Counted from the stretch's first letter, positions 38,511 to 50,514 are shown. The stretch: DNA of 64,000 nucleotides from Symsagittifera roscoffensis (GCF_963678635.1 NC_087065.1:60476754-60540753); one strand, 5' to 3'. Notes: generated by a model from the letters alone, not told the origin. Numbers and translations: made by a program.

Positions 38511-38723
38511 AATACAGACATAATAAACTAAACGGCAGCCAGAGCATTCAACCATGTTCCAATTCAGTTCAATTATTAGACATCAATTAACAAATTTTAA
38601 TCTTCCTTGCAGCTGAACTACGTTGAATTTGAACAGAATCAAGTTTGATTTGGTTTCATTAAATATTAAGGCAGTAGTTTTAACGAACTATTAGAAACAC
38701 TTTTTGAGAAATTATTAACTCGT

Positions 38724-38729
38724 TTTATT
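38724..38729 (-). promoter_or_regulatory. Polyadenylation signal AATAAA overlapping the stop codon
   Basis: Minus-strand CAATAAAACG holds both the TAA stop and AATAAA. It is the first signal downstream of the open frame. Confidence 0.55.
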
Positions 38730-38945
38730 GAGTCTTAGCGAAGCTGATATGTTTTTGTCCCTTTGGAGTAGTCAGCTTATTATTTACAATGCCGAGGTCC
38801 TTCAATCTTTTGAACTTCGGCAGCTGCTGTTTGGTTTTCCCTCCCGTCTGTTCGTCCAAATCAAACTTCTTCAAGTGACCAATCAGATCCGAGTACTGCT
38901 GTCGTTTCTCAGCCTCCATTTGTTTGGCCTCCTTCAGATCTTCAC
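38725..38945 (-). CDS. Dynein light chain gene exon 5 (C-terminus)
   Basis: EDLKEAKQMEAEKRQQYSDL, then basic FKRLKDLGIVNN and TAA stop at 38725-38727. The stop overlaps an AATAAA polyadenylation signal at 38724-38729, so the 3' UTR should be very short. Confidence 0.8.
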
Positions 38946-41900
38946 CTGAACAAAAGTTTATCAAACCAGTTCTCGTTTGGTTGTTTTAATCGGAAGGCTT
39001 GCTACTCTCAAATCTCAAAGATCTAATTTATTCGGATAAAAATGCTTGAACTTAGAAAATGGGAGCTATATGTGACATCAAATTTTGGCCAGCAAATAAA
39101 GAAGACGGAAAACGGCGTTTTGGCAAGTGTTTTCATAACCCATCTTCACCTCCCAGGCCTTGCCCACAACACGCTCTATCTTTAAATTTTGAAAATTTGT
39201 GCCCAACAGTTTGCTTGAGGTTTCTCGGCATACGCGTTTCCTCAAAATTGATGTAAAAAGACGCAAATTTTGCTTTGAAACCCAAAAGCAAAATGTGCAG
39301 CTAACTTTTTATTGGTGGCAACAACTAGAAAGAATTGTTTGGCATATTTTTTCGAGACTTTTTTGTGAATTGCCTCCAAAACTAGTCGCTACTGAAAAAC
39401 TCAGACGGTGTTTGAGTTATTTTATGTTCAATGCTGATAAAAAAAAACATTTCATTAGAAAAATTATACTGTGAGGAGCGATTTATTGAGTTGAAAATGC
39501 GTATATATCTGGTTACCTGGAACAAAGAGGACAGAAACTTTCATCAGCGCAAATAAAATAGCTTCGTGGAATGTTTTGCAATTTTTGGAAGAAGTAGTGT
39601 TTTTGGGATCGTCGCTGTTTTTGGGCACGCCAATTTGCTCTGACCATAGTATGATTTTTTCAATGCTAAAAACTTTAAGGAATTTTTTATTTGAAGGCTT
39701 TAATCATTCAAGTGCAGATGCAAAAAAGAAATTCATTTTCTTCAGCCATTTTCAAGGATCATCCAAACCGATTCTCCGATTTTTCTCTAACATTATAAAA
39801 AACTTGTTTTGAGAATTTTCCAGCAAAAAACTAAGGAAAAAAAACAGTTGTTTGGAGCCCATTTTGGAAGGTTTCGAAGAAATAATTTTTTTTAGAACTG
39901 GTCTGCCAAAAATGGATGTGGTAAAAGATAACAAATGGTGGTCAGGGTGTCGAACTCTTGAAGGGTAGAGGGTGCGTCTAAATTGCATGGCGACAATTCG
40001 TCGCAGCAGGTGACCATTCGTAGCATTAATAAAAAACGACTATTCGCAGAACGCGACGACTCGTAGCAAGCGACAATCAGTAGCGGTGGAAGCCTTGATC
40101 AGATCAAAAGAAATTAAATGAAAGTTTTAAATTAAAGAACAAAAACAATGAAAATCAAAATTAAACGACAGGCCCTCCAGTTGTTTGAGAACATCATTTT
40201 TGCTGTAATGTTTAAGGAATTAAACTAATCTGGCTTGTTTTTTTTGTATTTTGCCACAATGGCGGCACTTTGTCCAGCCGTTATTCCCAACAACTGGTTC
40301 TCCGACAGTTTTCGTTATTATCTCAGGAATTGAATAAATTTGTGAATGGTAAGGTGAGTACACGCAATCCTCATCTGGAAGGTTTTATGCTATCCCTCGA
40401 CCGTACTGTTGGTTTTTTTTGAATTTTGGCGTTTTGGAACTGGTTTCAGAGTGAGGTAGAGAATTGCCCAACCCGTCTGCATCCTCAGAGGATGGTTCCA
40501 ACTCAAGTTGATTCATAATAACCCACGTAACCCAATAAGGGGGACTCATCATCACAATTGTCTAAAATTTCAAAGCATAAAGCAGCCCTACGGATTTCAA
40601 AGTCCAGCTCAGGTTTTAGTACTAGAGCAACAAATGACTTTAGAAGCATGTGCGTTTTCTTATCTTCTCGATAAATTGGTGCTAACCCAATTGCTTGAGT
40701 TTTGCGCCAATTGGTTAGAGCAAAATCAAAGAAGCAATCTTTCATAGTTACTCGATTGAATACCTTCTGAAAGGCGTTAATTTAAGCCTTCTTAAAATCT
40801 ACCACAACCTGAGAGCGCAAAAATCCTGGGTTGATTTTTTTCAACTGTCTGAAGGCCCGCATGTATTGCTTTTCAATTTTTCACCGTTTGATCATTATGA
40901 AACAGTTTGATCATTAACCTTTGCATGAATTGTAAAACTTTCATAAAATATTGCGGCCTGTGTTGCTTTCCAAATTTTTTGAAACAGTTTGATCATTAAC
41001 CAATGCATGAATTGTGAAAATTTGATAAACTATTGCGGCCTGTGTTGCTTTCCAAAATTTCGAAGTTCTCGTTGGAGGCAAATAATAGCATTCGGTCATT
41101 GTCATTCAACCCCGAGTCGAAAAGAAGAAAAATGTCACCCCTCAAGGTCTTGCTTAGCTCCAAAAGCGCAGCAATGTCTCTTTTTCAGTGGAGGTGGAAT
41201 CAGTTGCTCGTTGCCGTTGAACAATATTGGCGAGTGACTTGTACTTAGGCACGTTAACAACTGTTTTGAGGCTACTATCCCCACTTTTCTCTAGACGAAT
41301 GATCCAGGGAGGCTCCTATTTTGTTTTTCCTTTCAATTTGATGGCACGTTCAACCCTAAAAGTTCACAGATTTTAAACAGTACAAGAAATAATTTTTAAT
41401 CAACCCAAAAAATACCCCGGGTCTTTAAAAAATTAGCCTGTCCGAGGGTTACGTTTTTGTTCCTCTGAGTATGGCCAGTTTCCCACCACAAATACCAACG
41501 CCTTCAAAAAATTAAAATTAGAAAACTCTCAACTTTGAAAGCTTAAGTTAGCGCACAAAGCAAAAAAAGTTTTGAACAATTTACTCAGTTTTTTATTTCT
41601 TCGTCGCATGGAATATTTTCGTGGCCATGTTTTTGGAATAAGCTGACTATTTCATCTGCGATGGTGGTAACAGAAATTTTACACAGTCTCTACACTCATG
41701 AGCAGCTAGGTTTATCAGTTCTTTATAACGGTTTAGGTTGAAAATTTCTCCATCGTGGACAAATTGTTGTTTTCTCCGCTCAATCATGATAAAGATTAAA
41801 GACATTTTCGTATAATGATTTGCAAGATGAAATTCGGGCGAATGAATTGAAACAACGGTGTCTTAGATGCAACTAACGTTCAGTTACTCTTATCTTTACT

Positions 41901-44900
41901 GTTAATTCATTTCAACTTGGCATTTAACTTAAAATTTTTGCTAAATTTGGAACTTTGACCACTTGCTGGACTTTAATCCCCGCAACTTTAATTCGCATGG
42001 TGCATTAATCCCTCAATCAGAAATTAAATCGTGCTGCCAATTGTCGCTGCGACTCGTTGCTGATTTAAAAATGCTGCGAATCGTTGCTTTCGTCGAATTG
42101 TAGCCTCACGTGTATTAATATGTCTGAATATAATCGATTCCCTTTTCTTGCTTACTGTAAAAACTGATAAGGTCCAGAATATCAACACATCCGGTGGGTG
42201 CAGCTATTACAGTCAAAAACTACTTTTGGTACACAGAATCGTTAATTTTAGGCGGAAAATTGGGTGAAATAGTGTAAAATTTAGCAGAAATAGGGTTTTA
42301 TTGTTACAGCACTAGCATACCAAGTCACGAGCACAATCAAACAGCAAATAGTAATCGCGGCAGTCGCACCAACGTATTGCAAGCTTGCCAACCGTGGGCA
42401 GGACCTTTAAGAATCGTTAGAGCTGGTTTTTGCCACGAAGTGCCAACACGTTTATAACGCGCCAGCAGGTGACCTTAAACCGACAACCGGCTCTGGAGTT
42501 TCATTACCTTTTTTTTGCCATGCCGTCTTGGGACTTATTAGCCTCACCAACACGACTTCTAGTCAAAAATTTGCCTGATGGGTTTGTTTTTGTTTTCGGT
42601 TAATATGTACAACCTCTTTGAAAAATCGACAAAAAGGGTAGTCAAACCTTAGTTTTGTTTTCATTCATAGCAGATGTATTTCTAAGATGATAATGAAAGA
42701 AATTGCCTCAAATCTGCTCGTAAGTTTTATCATTTTCGTCATAAAAATCTTCTCAAGAGAATGTGCATAAAGTATCTGAGCATATACTTTTCAGCAGAAA
42801 CATCACTGCGCGCAAAAAAAAATTCCGCTATTTTTTAAAATTACGAAATGATACGAGGGGATAAAAATTGAGAATGATCGTGGTCAGTATGAATTGTTTA
42901 CCCTCCACTCCGATCTGCTCGTCTCTGAGTCGGATGGCGAAGTTGTATCTGGCTCTCAGTGCCACCAACTGTCTCTCCAGAGAATGTATCTGTCCTTGTA
43001 TCGCTCTACACTTCTGTAAAAAGAGAAAGTTTAAATCAAATTTTTTGCTTATTCTCATTCTGGTGATAATTTAAACATTTTATACAGAAACTAAAAGTCA
43101 TACAATATACTTCGGAAGAAACGGTTTTTTATATGTTTTTAAATTTTGGGTTAAAAAATGGCTAACACGGATAGGAATAGTACAAATTCAGTGACCAGGG
43201 CAAATGGTCAACGCCTATTTTTAGACATTCGCTTGCAAATACGCAAATTAAAGAGTCTATATAAATGGTAGGATTTACAGAAGTTGGGTAAAACTTTGAT
43301 AAGAAACAAAAGTGTTGAGCTGACGTGTATTTGGATTTCATGTTGAACTACTAGACTCAATGCAACCAAAACGTTCTAGGCGTGGAAGGGGCTGAAAGTT
43401 TAATGAGAACAATTTTTTTTTAGAAAAACAAAAGAAGCAACATGCTGCAGTGAAATTGTGCCATAAATGAACTATTAATCAGGGTCTGATTTAGGGGAGA
43501 AAAGAACAGGAGCGAAAAAGAACAGGAGAGGGGAAAAGAACAGGAGAGGACACAGGAGAGTCTCCCTTTTCGTCTAACAGCCCTAAGTTTTTTAAAGGGC
43601 CCTGGGTACCAATATGTATAATAGAGACGAGCTCGTGAGGCGAAAATTCTTCACAAAGAAAGACTCGAAGCTCTTCAAGGATTTCGCTATGCCACGCAAA
43701 ATGTGCCCAAATGTTGTTCAGATAATAAGGAAAGAACTGAGCAGCTGGTTAGATGGGTTGGGGTGTGGGGGGTGTACTTTCCTGAGTGAAATGAGTGTGT
43801 GCATTGGGATCTATCTTCGTGTACACTCTGTTGCCGTAGTTCTGTCCACCAGCACACAATTCCTTCCACGTATCAACTGTCTGCTCACTCTCTTTACGCA
43901 CTCGCCACAAAAGCTCACCTACACATATTATTAGTCGATAATTATTTCGGCTGAGCTCTGTCGGTGATTTTAGGCCTGTTACATGTTTTCCGCGTTAATC
44001 GAAATTAGAGCTTGCGTTGGTTGCAAGCCAACTAAGAAATTGTATTTTTTTTTATTGTTCCGATCACTGAAAGTGGAAAGGATTTTTGTCTTTGGATGTA
44101 TTTTTTTCTGCTTTTTTCTACACAAAATCAAGTACCACAGACGATCATCCGAATAGATCGGGTTGTATATCAAATCAAGGCATTTTCAGTCGGAATTCAA
44201 AAAGCGTTTAAAAATTTGCCGAGTGCTTGCTCATTAGCGAGAAAAGCACACTTATGCTTTTCAATCCTATTTTGAGCAAGTAAAACGAGTGAATAAGCGT
44301 TATCAAATTAAATTCTTTCAGGATTAGTTTTCGAATCTGGAAAATGAATTTTCTAAGCATCTTTTAGCATTTCATTTTCCTTGAGAGGCCAAACTGTGCA
44401 GTGGACAAGAGCACAATATGCACGTATTTAGGGGAGTGGAATCAAAAGACAAATCTTTAAAAATTTCCGGTTAACCTCCATACACGAAAAATGCTTATCA
44501 ATAAACTCCGGCGCTCAGACAATTCAGCTAACAGCAATTCAGTCAATTTTAAGTTCAGACATTTCAGCCAAAAATATACAAGCAATTCAGCCAGAGACAA
44601 TTCAGTCAGTTTTCAAAACGCTAGATTTGAAAGAAAACATGATTGTTTCTCAATATTACTAACAATATCATATGCATGCTCAAGTAAGCGTTTTTCGAAT
44701 AATAATGCATAAACAAATTTGTTATTTTTGTCTTTAACTTAATCCAGGCTGAGTTTTTTATACAAAAGAAACAAAAATGACTGAAATTTTCAGCTTGAAT
44801 CAAAACTAGAAATTTGTATTGCTTTTATGTTTGTTTGAACAAATCAAGCCATGAATTTTGTTTTCTAAGAGTTTAGAAAAATACAAAAGCTTACGGGTTG

Positions 44901-47900
44901 TATTCATAGATCTGAGTTAATCTTGAATTTTTATCTCATAGGATTCTTATCAAATGCCGAGTTTCTGTGATATCTTTTTCCCGCAACCAATGAGGTTTTT
45001 AACGTAAAAACACAATCATATTCAGCAAAACTCAAAAAGAAACATTAAAAAAATTGATTTATGGAAAATGCTTGTCATGGAGTTTTCAGACATAAAAAAC
45101 ACGCTCATCGTAGAATTTTTTAAAAATCATTTCCTGTACGTATATAATTGATCGAAATTGTATGATAAACAATTTTTCATATCGGAAAACTGTAAGACAA
45201 TCATTTTTGATCAGCTCAGGCTGTTAGAATACGCTAGTTATTCAGTTGTCTCAAAACATTTGAATTTGGATGTTTTTGTCACATGAAATCGACAATCATC
45301 TACACAATCTTGAAAAGTTGGTCAAATTGATTTGAAAAAAAAAATAAATGCGTTTAAGGGTTGTAAGCGGTGAACAAAATCCTCTGACTTAAAACTTTAT
45401 TATGGATAAGAGAATTGTATTTTTTTGTAGCAAGGACGTCAAGTTAAAACTGTTTCGCAAAACCACTGAGAAGGCTGAGTACGTTTTTGATAAACTTAAA
45501 TCAAGGTTCTTTTTGCATAATCAAAAGCAAGTTTTATGTTGGTGTTCTTAACTCTTCAGGTTTTTAAATTCAATCTATGATAACTTTTGTTTCGTTAAAG
45601 CAACGGAATATATATGCTAGGTAGAGTTTTATAATTTTTTGTACGTATCGAATTATACAAAACTGCATGATAAGCAATTTTCTGTATATGAAGTTTGTAT
45701 GACAAGCATTTTTGTTTAACCCGGAATGTTAAAACTCTAACGGTATGATCAAAGAAAAAACAAGATAAAAAAATAATCAAAGATAGCGGTGTTATTGCAG
45801 ATTTCACTTCACATCGTCAAAATACACAGTTAAACCTCGTAATTAAAAACACAGATGCAAAGCTGAGATCCGCACCACTTGCAATAAACAAAGCCACCGA
45901 CTAAAAACTGCACCCGAAATGTTCAAATGTTTGTTTCAAACTGAAACTCATTTTGATGAAAACCTGTGGCAAAACACAGCAGTCAGTTTTAAAGTAGCTT
46001 GAAAAACTTTTTAAAAACTAGTACCTGAAAAAGTTGTGAAACTACTGCTACAAAAATTTTATGGTTGTTTCAGATGACATTCATTAACAACCTGAAAAAA
46101 AATGAAAATCATACACCGATGGGTAACAAAGGCAATAATTTCAAATCAAAACCTGTAGAGCAAGAAACAAAACTGTTGTCATGAAAAGTTTCATGAAGTT
46201 TTGAAAACTCTTACGACCCAACCATACTGAAGCACATAATTTCATAATTTGTGCTCAAAATTTTGCAATATAAGATGCCAAGAATGAAATCACAATCTGC
46301 TTAAATATTTTTGCAACAAAAACGAAAAAAAAATTGCGCAAAATCAGACATGGCAAGAATAGTAAGAATTTAGTTATAGTAATAAAACTTTAATTGGAAT
46401 AAAAACCATGCTTTGTAAGCAAGCCATCCAATAAAAATTCTGAAAGATAAAAAAATATGCGTTTAAAAAACGGAAAATGAACCAACAGAAGCTAGGACGA
46501 AAACCACAAACCCAAACAAAATTTTTTTTTTGAAAAATTAATTACAATCTCAAACTTGATTACAATTTAAATGATGGTAGTTTTATTTGAATTTCTAGAA
46601 TTTGAGCAAATCAGATATTTACTATTCGTACTAAAATGACCATTCTGTGAACAAAATTGTTTACGGGAAAAAAGTCTAGTACGCGATTGCAATACGCGAT
46701 TAGCTTATCGCAAGGTTAATAACACTTAAAAAAATGTCCATTAAAACTATCTTCACAAACTGCACCTGAGCAACCCCGTCCCCTTTCTAGATCATCTTAC
46801 CTTGTTGAGGCAATATCACCACAATCTGTCGGATCAACTCATCAAACAGCATCCGGTGCATCTCGGCTCTGATTGGACAGAGAGTGTTAAACTTCGCCCC
46901 CCTTGAGGCCATCTCGCCTTCAATCTCATCCCAAAGCGAGGGCAGCTCCTGCCTCAGAGGTAGTTGAGTTGAGATCTTCTCCATTTCAGGGACATATGGG
47001 AACATGAGATGCAGTTGACGCTAAAGTTAAACAAAACAAGTTTATTTAACCTAATCAGCAAAACACACCTATATAGCTCAGAAACCATTCGAACTTAATT
47101 GCTAATCGGGTCGAGTTAGCTTGCCTATTTGAAGCAACGTCTCGAAATCTTTATATCTAATTCGATATACAGAAAATAAAGATATAAAGACTATTGCGAA
47201 AAAAACTGGGTATTTCCAGACCACTGCGCGAAATTCAGAATTTCAGACTCTTCTCACCAAGAAGGTGCACTTTCGACCGGCACGACTAAAGAAAAATGCT
47301 CCAAAACGGGCGCGACAGTCGCGGACGAAGACTGTGACTGGTGCGACTGAAGAAAATTAAATGTGAGAGGCTCGACAGAAGAAAAATTGATAGCAACCGG
47401 TGCGACCAAAGCAAAATTTGTATAGACTTTGTTGGTATATTTTGATACATCGAATGATGAAAGTAGTTGAGACTCATAGTGAAAATAAATTGACATAGAT
47501 GCGATTGAAAGGACTCGTCATTAGTGAAACCGAACATTGAGCAAAAATCCAAGGATAGTCGGTTGCTGTACAAGAAGCACAGAATGTTCAGACCATATTC
47601 TTTAAAAAAAAAAACATTTTTTTTCAAGTTTTTTTTTCAAATTATTATTGTTTTTTTTGCGTGGTGTGATGAAAGGATCTAAAGAAAAATTGATTTTAGG
47701 TATATTTCACAGTCACGGTAAAATAGGCAAATCGAATAACCGTTTTTGTCGAAAAATGACTAGAAAAAAAAACAAAAACAAAATTGAAAAAAGAAAAATC
47801 AAAAAGTTACTGGTCAAAAATTGTGGTCTGATCTGATTGTTTTGTTAGATTAAAGTATATCTTTCCATATAAGAGCATACAATTTCCAAGTTTTTGATTC

Positions 47901-50043
47901 GCAAAAAAATCATGGTCAGTTCTAGTTTAGTTGCATGTTAAATTTTATCCTGGACTACGTAATTGACAAAACTATAAGTTTCTGCAGGCAAATTTTTTAA
48001 AGGAGCATGAGAACGAAATTGTGACCAAAAGTAGAAAAACGTTTCCCTGAAATTTGGATTGTTTTACTTCGGAAATAAATTTGCAGCTTGGGTAAAACGA
48101 AGTTTTTACGAACTAAATTAACCATATATAAGCTATTGTACGCCTGCTTGCTTGCTTTACTTGCTAGAAATTAGACTGAAACTTAAAACTAACCTCATTC
48201 ACCTAACTAGCTCAATCACTTTATTCGCTGGAAATTAGACCAAAAATCAAAAACCTCAAACTGGTTTTTCTCAACATTGAGAAAAAATTTTCATATTTTT
48301 AAGGTCGTTACGAATTACGACTGAAAAGGTTTTATTATGAAATATCAGTCGACTCATTCCGATGATTATTAGTGGTATCTGATTTTGCGTGGGAAAAAAA
48401 TTAAAACACACCCAAATACAATGTGTCTCCCCATTTTTCAATGGGTTGGAACAGAAATTGTAAATAGAAGCGAAACAGATTAGCTAGAATTAATGACTTT
48501 TCCTTTTGATTGAATTAAGCTAACTACTGCAATATTTTCTGTCCTTACTATCCACGCACCCAGTTCCAAGAGTAGATGATAAATGATTATATGATATTTT
48601 TTAATTTGTCTGAATAAAAATTTAAAATAGTTGATATAATCAAGTAAAAGCAGAATAAAATGTTACTGTTTTTATGAAACTAATTAAATCTCTTGTGAAT
48701 CGAATACAAACGATTATAATTGATTATAATTCTTTTTTTTTAAGTTCCTTTAGTTCAAATCGGTAGCAATGCATTATACTTGAAAACAATATAACGTCCA
48801 CAAAAAACTATTTACAAAAGGAATTTAATTTTATACCATTTGCTGTTTTTTTTAACCCGGAGTTTTGTGATTATCCAGGTACCGACCGGGCATTTAGCCG
48901 AGAGTACTTCCGGTCGAATTTAGAATATAGACTGCAGGCCGAATTTTTTTAAACAAAATAAAAGCTGATTTAATTTATTCTCATTGTATTTGCTGTTATG
49001 AATTATGTTGTCATATATTTGTTAATAGTTGAGTTTCGGAAATTTTTTCTTAAATCTATTTTCAATTATTATAATATTTCGGAAAAAATCAAAATTATAA
49101 CTGATTATAAATCTTGAAAATGCCTAAAATTTATTTTAAAAATAAATCAATTTTTTTGTCAAAAAAAACAATTGGTTATATTTGATATCTTAAGCCTAAA
49201 ATTGGATGCGTTTGGCGACTATTTTTTAGACTATAGGCGGCTAATTTTTGTAAGATTACGTCTAATTTTCAAGTGATCGAGACTAAATCCTATACTATCG
49301 CAACTAGTATCCGATTATACAAAACTTGATAATTCGAATCTTTTACCGCGACTATTAAAGACTGTCAAAATTATAAACTTTTGATCAGGGAATTAATTTT
49401 CAGCGAATTTGAAAATGTGAGGTTGTCTGTTTGACTTTGCGTAGTCGAAAGGTTTTAATTGCGTATTGAAATGACTTTGTTTTAATTTTCATCAAAACTT
49501 TGCTCCAAAGCTACTGAATGCGCGTGGTCGAAAATTGTTAGGCCTCATACTGATACGAGCAGTCAATTAAAAATCCTATAAGCTCGGAAAACTTCAAGAT
49601 CACTTTTTCGCAATATTTTTAAATATCAAAAAAGAGTGCAAATCTGATGTTGTTTGATAAAACTCGAGCTTATTTTGATTGTTGTGTGTGTTAAACCCAT
49701 ATTATTGCAGCCTGCAAAAAACGTAACAGTTGCAGATGTAACGCCTAATGCAGTATTGCTCAACAGGATTTTTATTTTTATAAAGTCCGACAGGAAATTC
49801 GTTAAAACTTACAAAAAAAACATATTTGTTATCTTGTTCAAGAAATGTATTCTGGTAAGCTTGAGAGCTTACAAAGGTGCGCGCACGTTTTCAGAAATTT
49901 GCTTGTGAAAATATTAAACGATGTTTTTTTTGAGTAAGTCTAAAGCTAACCTGTAGAAATTTCTCACTCTCAGAATCGTTCGAGGAAGCTTTCTCATTTG
50001 ATTGATCAAGTTTTAAGTAAGGATTTAATGACAAACTCTTCAT
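38725..50043 (-). CDS. Axonemal dynein light chain, p28/DNALI1 type
   Basis: Five exons: 49951-50043, 46801-47020, 43827-43918, 42902-43013, 38725-38945. They join in phase to 246 codons (245 residues), close to the roughly 250-260 residues of p28/DNALI1. The core CPIRAEMHRMLFDELIRQ, then QQGELLWRVRKE, matches the family hallmark around FDELIRQ and RGLLLLRVRDE. A coiled-coil part follows (HSLERQLVALRARYNF). p28 binds inner-arm dynein heavy chains in cilia and flagella. Divergence leaves DNALI1 paralogue, or an AXDND1-related short form, both possible. The third exon's donor (GTGTAC) is weak. Introns hold repeats and a dead Mutator-like element. Confidence 0.7.
40160..41240 (-). pseudogene. 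MULE transposase remnant
   Basis: Minus-strand blocks include MKDCFFDFALTNWRKTQAIG (where MULE transposases have a CFFH block), then ALCFEILDNCDD, TVEG-HKTFQMRI and THLTIHKFIQFL, matching the C-terminal NNSVEGWH-type and HPT-W-FI-type blocks. Stop codons and a frame change break it. Residue changes at the CFFH position suggest lost catalysis. Confidence 0.7.
40899..41062. repeat. 82-base tandem duplication inside the MULE
   Basis: GAAACAGTTTGATCATTAAC to TGTTGCTTTCCAAA occurs twice in a row (40899-40980 and 40981-41062) with few differences. Confidence 0.85.
42110..42901. other. Intron of the dynein light chain gene
   Basis: No exon recognised. The stretch 42300-42560 is GC-richer than the rest and may derive from a mobile element, but shows no named motif. 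Confidence 0.4.
42902..43013 (-). CDS. Dynein light chain gene exon 4 (coiled coil)
   Basis: KCRAIQGQIHSLERQLVALR, then ARYNFAIRLRDEQIGVE. Heptad-like hydrophobic spacing supports a coiled coil. Acceptor TTTTTACAG, donor GTAAAC, phase 1 out. Confidence 0.8.
43479..43620 (+). repeat. Degraded family H fragment with AAAAGAACAGGAG repeats
   Basis: CAGGGTCTGATTTAGGGG resembles a family H start, and AAAGGGCCCTGGGTACCAAT the family's mid block. Between them AAAAGAACAGGAG is repeated three to four times. Confidence 0.5.
43827..43918 (-). CDS. Dynein light chain gene exon 3
   Basis: GELLWRVRKESEQTVDTW, then ELCAGGQNYGNR. The 3' boundary is set at a weak donor (GTGTAC) because only this keeps frame with exon 4. 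If unspliced, the frame runs on through VYTKIDPNAH to a TAA at about 43757, which would give an alternative, shorter protein. Confidence 0.65.
44095..44290 (-). repeat. Fragment of dispersed repeat family B, inverted
   Basis: CACAAAATCAAGTACCACAG, GACGATCATCCGAA and GGCATTTTCAGTCGGAAT match the inverted end of family B. Confidence 0.5.
44383..45845. mobile_element. Longer foldback element of family C
   Basis: Ends GAGAGGCCAAACTGTGCA and TACACAGTTAAACCTCGTAA are near reverse complements of each other and match the ends of the 13021-13633 element. Internal similarity to that element continues for about 70 bases (AAGACAAATCTTTAAA). At 44515-44610 it carries an array of ATTCAGCCA/ATTCAGTCA. Repeated TGCTTGTCAT and TATGACAAGCATT words recur near 45075 and 45700. 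No coding capacity. Confidence 0.6.
45846..46800. other. Intron of the dynein light chain gene
   Basis: AT-rich, no exon or bounded repeat recognised. Confidence 0.4.
46801..47020 (-). CDS. Dynein light chain gene exon 2 (family core)
   Basis: 73 codons plus one base. Holds PLRQELPSLWDEIEGEM, then TLCPIRAEMHRMLFDELIRQ, the signature of the axonemal dynein light chain family. Donor GTAAGA. Confidence 0.85.
47268..47420. repeat. Degenerate GTGCGACTGAAGAAAAAT repeats
   Basis: About five spaced, diverged copies of a GGTGCGAC-GAAGAAAAT word (for example GGCACGACTAAAGAAAAAT and GGTGCGACTGAAGAAAAT). Function unknown. Confidence 0.5.
47551..48460 (+). mobile_element. Dispersed repeat, family B, long copy
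   Basis: Starts GGATAGTCGGTTGCTGTACA and GCACAGAATGTTCAGACC; ends GATGATTATTAGTGGTATC, TGATTTTGCGTGGG and ATGGGTTGGAACAG. About 0.9 kb, no coding frame. Lies in intron 1 of the dynein light chain gene. Confidence 0.65.
48461..49950. other. Intron of the dynein light chain gene
   Basis: AT-rich. No exon or bounded repeat recognised. Confidence 0.4.
49951..50043 (-). CDS. Dynein light chain gene exon 1
   Basis: ATG at 50043; reads MKSLSLNPYLKL and an acidic Ser-rich stretch ending KFLQ, phase 0 at donor GTTAGC. Start chosen because it is the only ATG-led frame upstream that joins in phase 0 to exon 2 and resembles the short N-terminus of p28. Confidence 0.55.
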
Positions 50044-50473
50044 TTCAATTCTTTTTTAAGTGCTTTCTTTTGAAAAAAAAACACCAACGAAGGGAATATA
50101 ATTTCAATGCAGAAATGATGAAATAAATATCATCAATTATTGAAGATCATAAAAACGTGCGCACAAAAATTGAGTTTCAAAATAAGGCAGTTTTAAGAAT
50201 GAGTTTTCATTGTAATATTTAAAAATTTTACAATGAAAAAGGAATCAATAAATGTCAACCAAAAATCACCAAAACAAGCCATGTTGAAATTATCGGAGTG
50301 TAAAAGATTGATCACAATTAACTAACAGACAAAGAAATTTTGGCCTGATTTTTTTAAAAAGGGCGTAAGTAGAAAAGGTATTTCCTTTATTTAAAAAATC
50401 CCTAGCTGCCAATTTAGTCGATTGCGGAGTGAAACAGAGCCTCTTATAAATTTTGGCAGATATCCTTGAAAAA
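50044..50473. other. Spacer between gene 2 start and gene 3 end
   Basis: About 560 bases separate the dynein ATG (50043) from the stop of the next gene (50608). It must hold the dynein promoter and the 3' UTR of gene 3. No TATA box can be singled out. Confidence 0.4.
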
Positions 50474-50514
50474 TTTATTATCAGCTAAAAAATTATCTCT
50501 CTGAAAAATTTATT
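50474..50514 (-). promoter_or_regulatory. Two AATAAA polyadenylation signals
   Basis: Minus-strand AATAAA at 50509-50514 and 50474-50479, about 95 and 130 bases past the stop of gene 3. Each lies in a repeat of CTGAAAAATTTATTATCA or a near copy, so the signal was duplicated. Confidence 0.55.

Larger units (their letters stand above)
39972..42109 (-). mobile_element. Mutator-like element (MULE), dead
   Basis: Ends are imperfect inverted repeats: GTGCGTCTAAATTGC at the left and GAATTGTAGCCTCAC at the right. Inside both ends lie arrays of words such as CGACAATTCGT, GACTCGTAGCA and GCAGCGA. The interior carries a minus-strand transposase remnant. It lies in the last intron of the dynein light chain gene. 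Target duplication not seen. Confidence 0.7.

Noticed and set aside
47254-47496. Minus-strand frame rich in APV and SV words
   Set aside because: It is the translation of the degenerate GTGCGAC-GAAGAAAAT repeats; no splice context.
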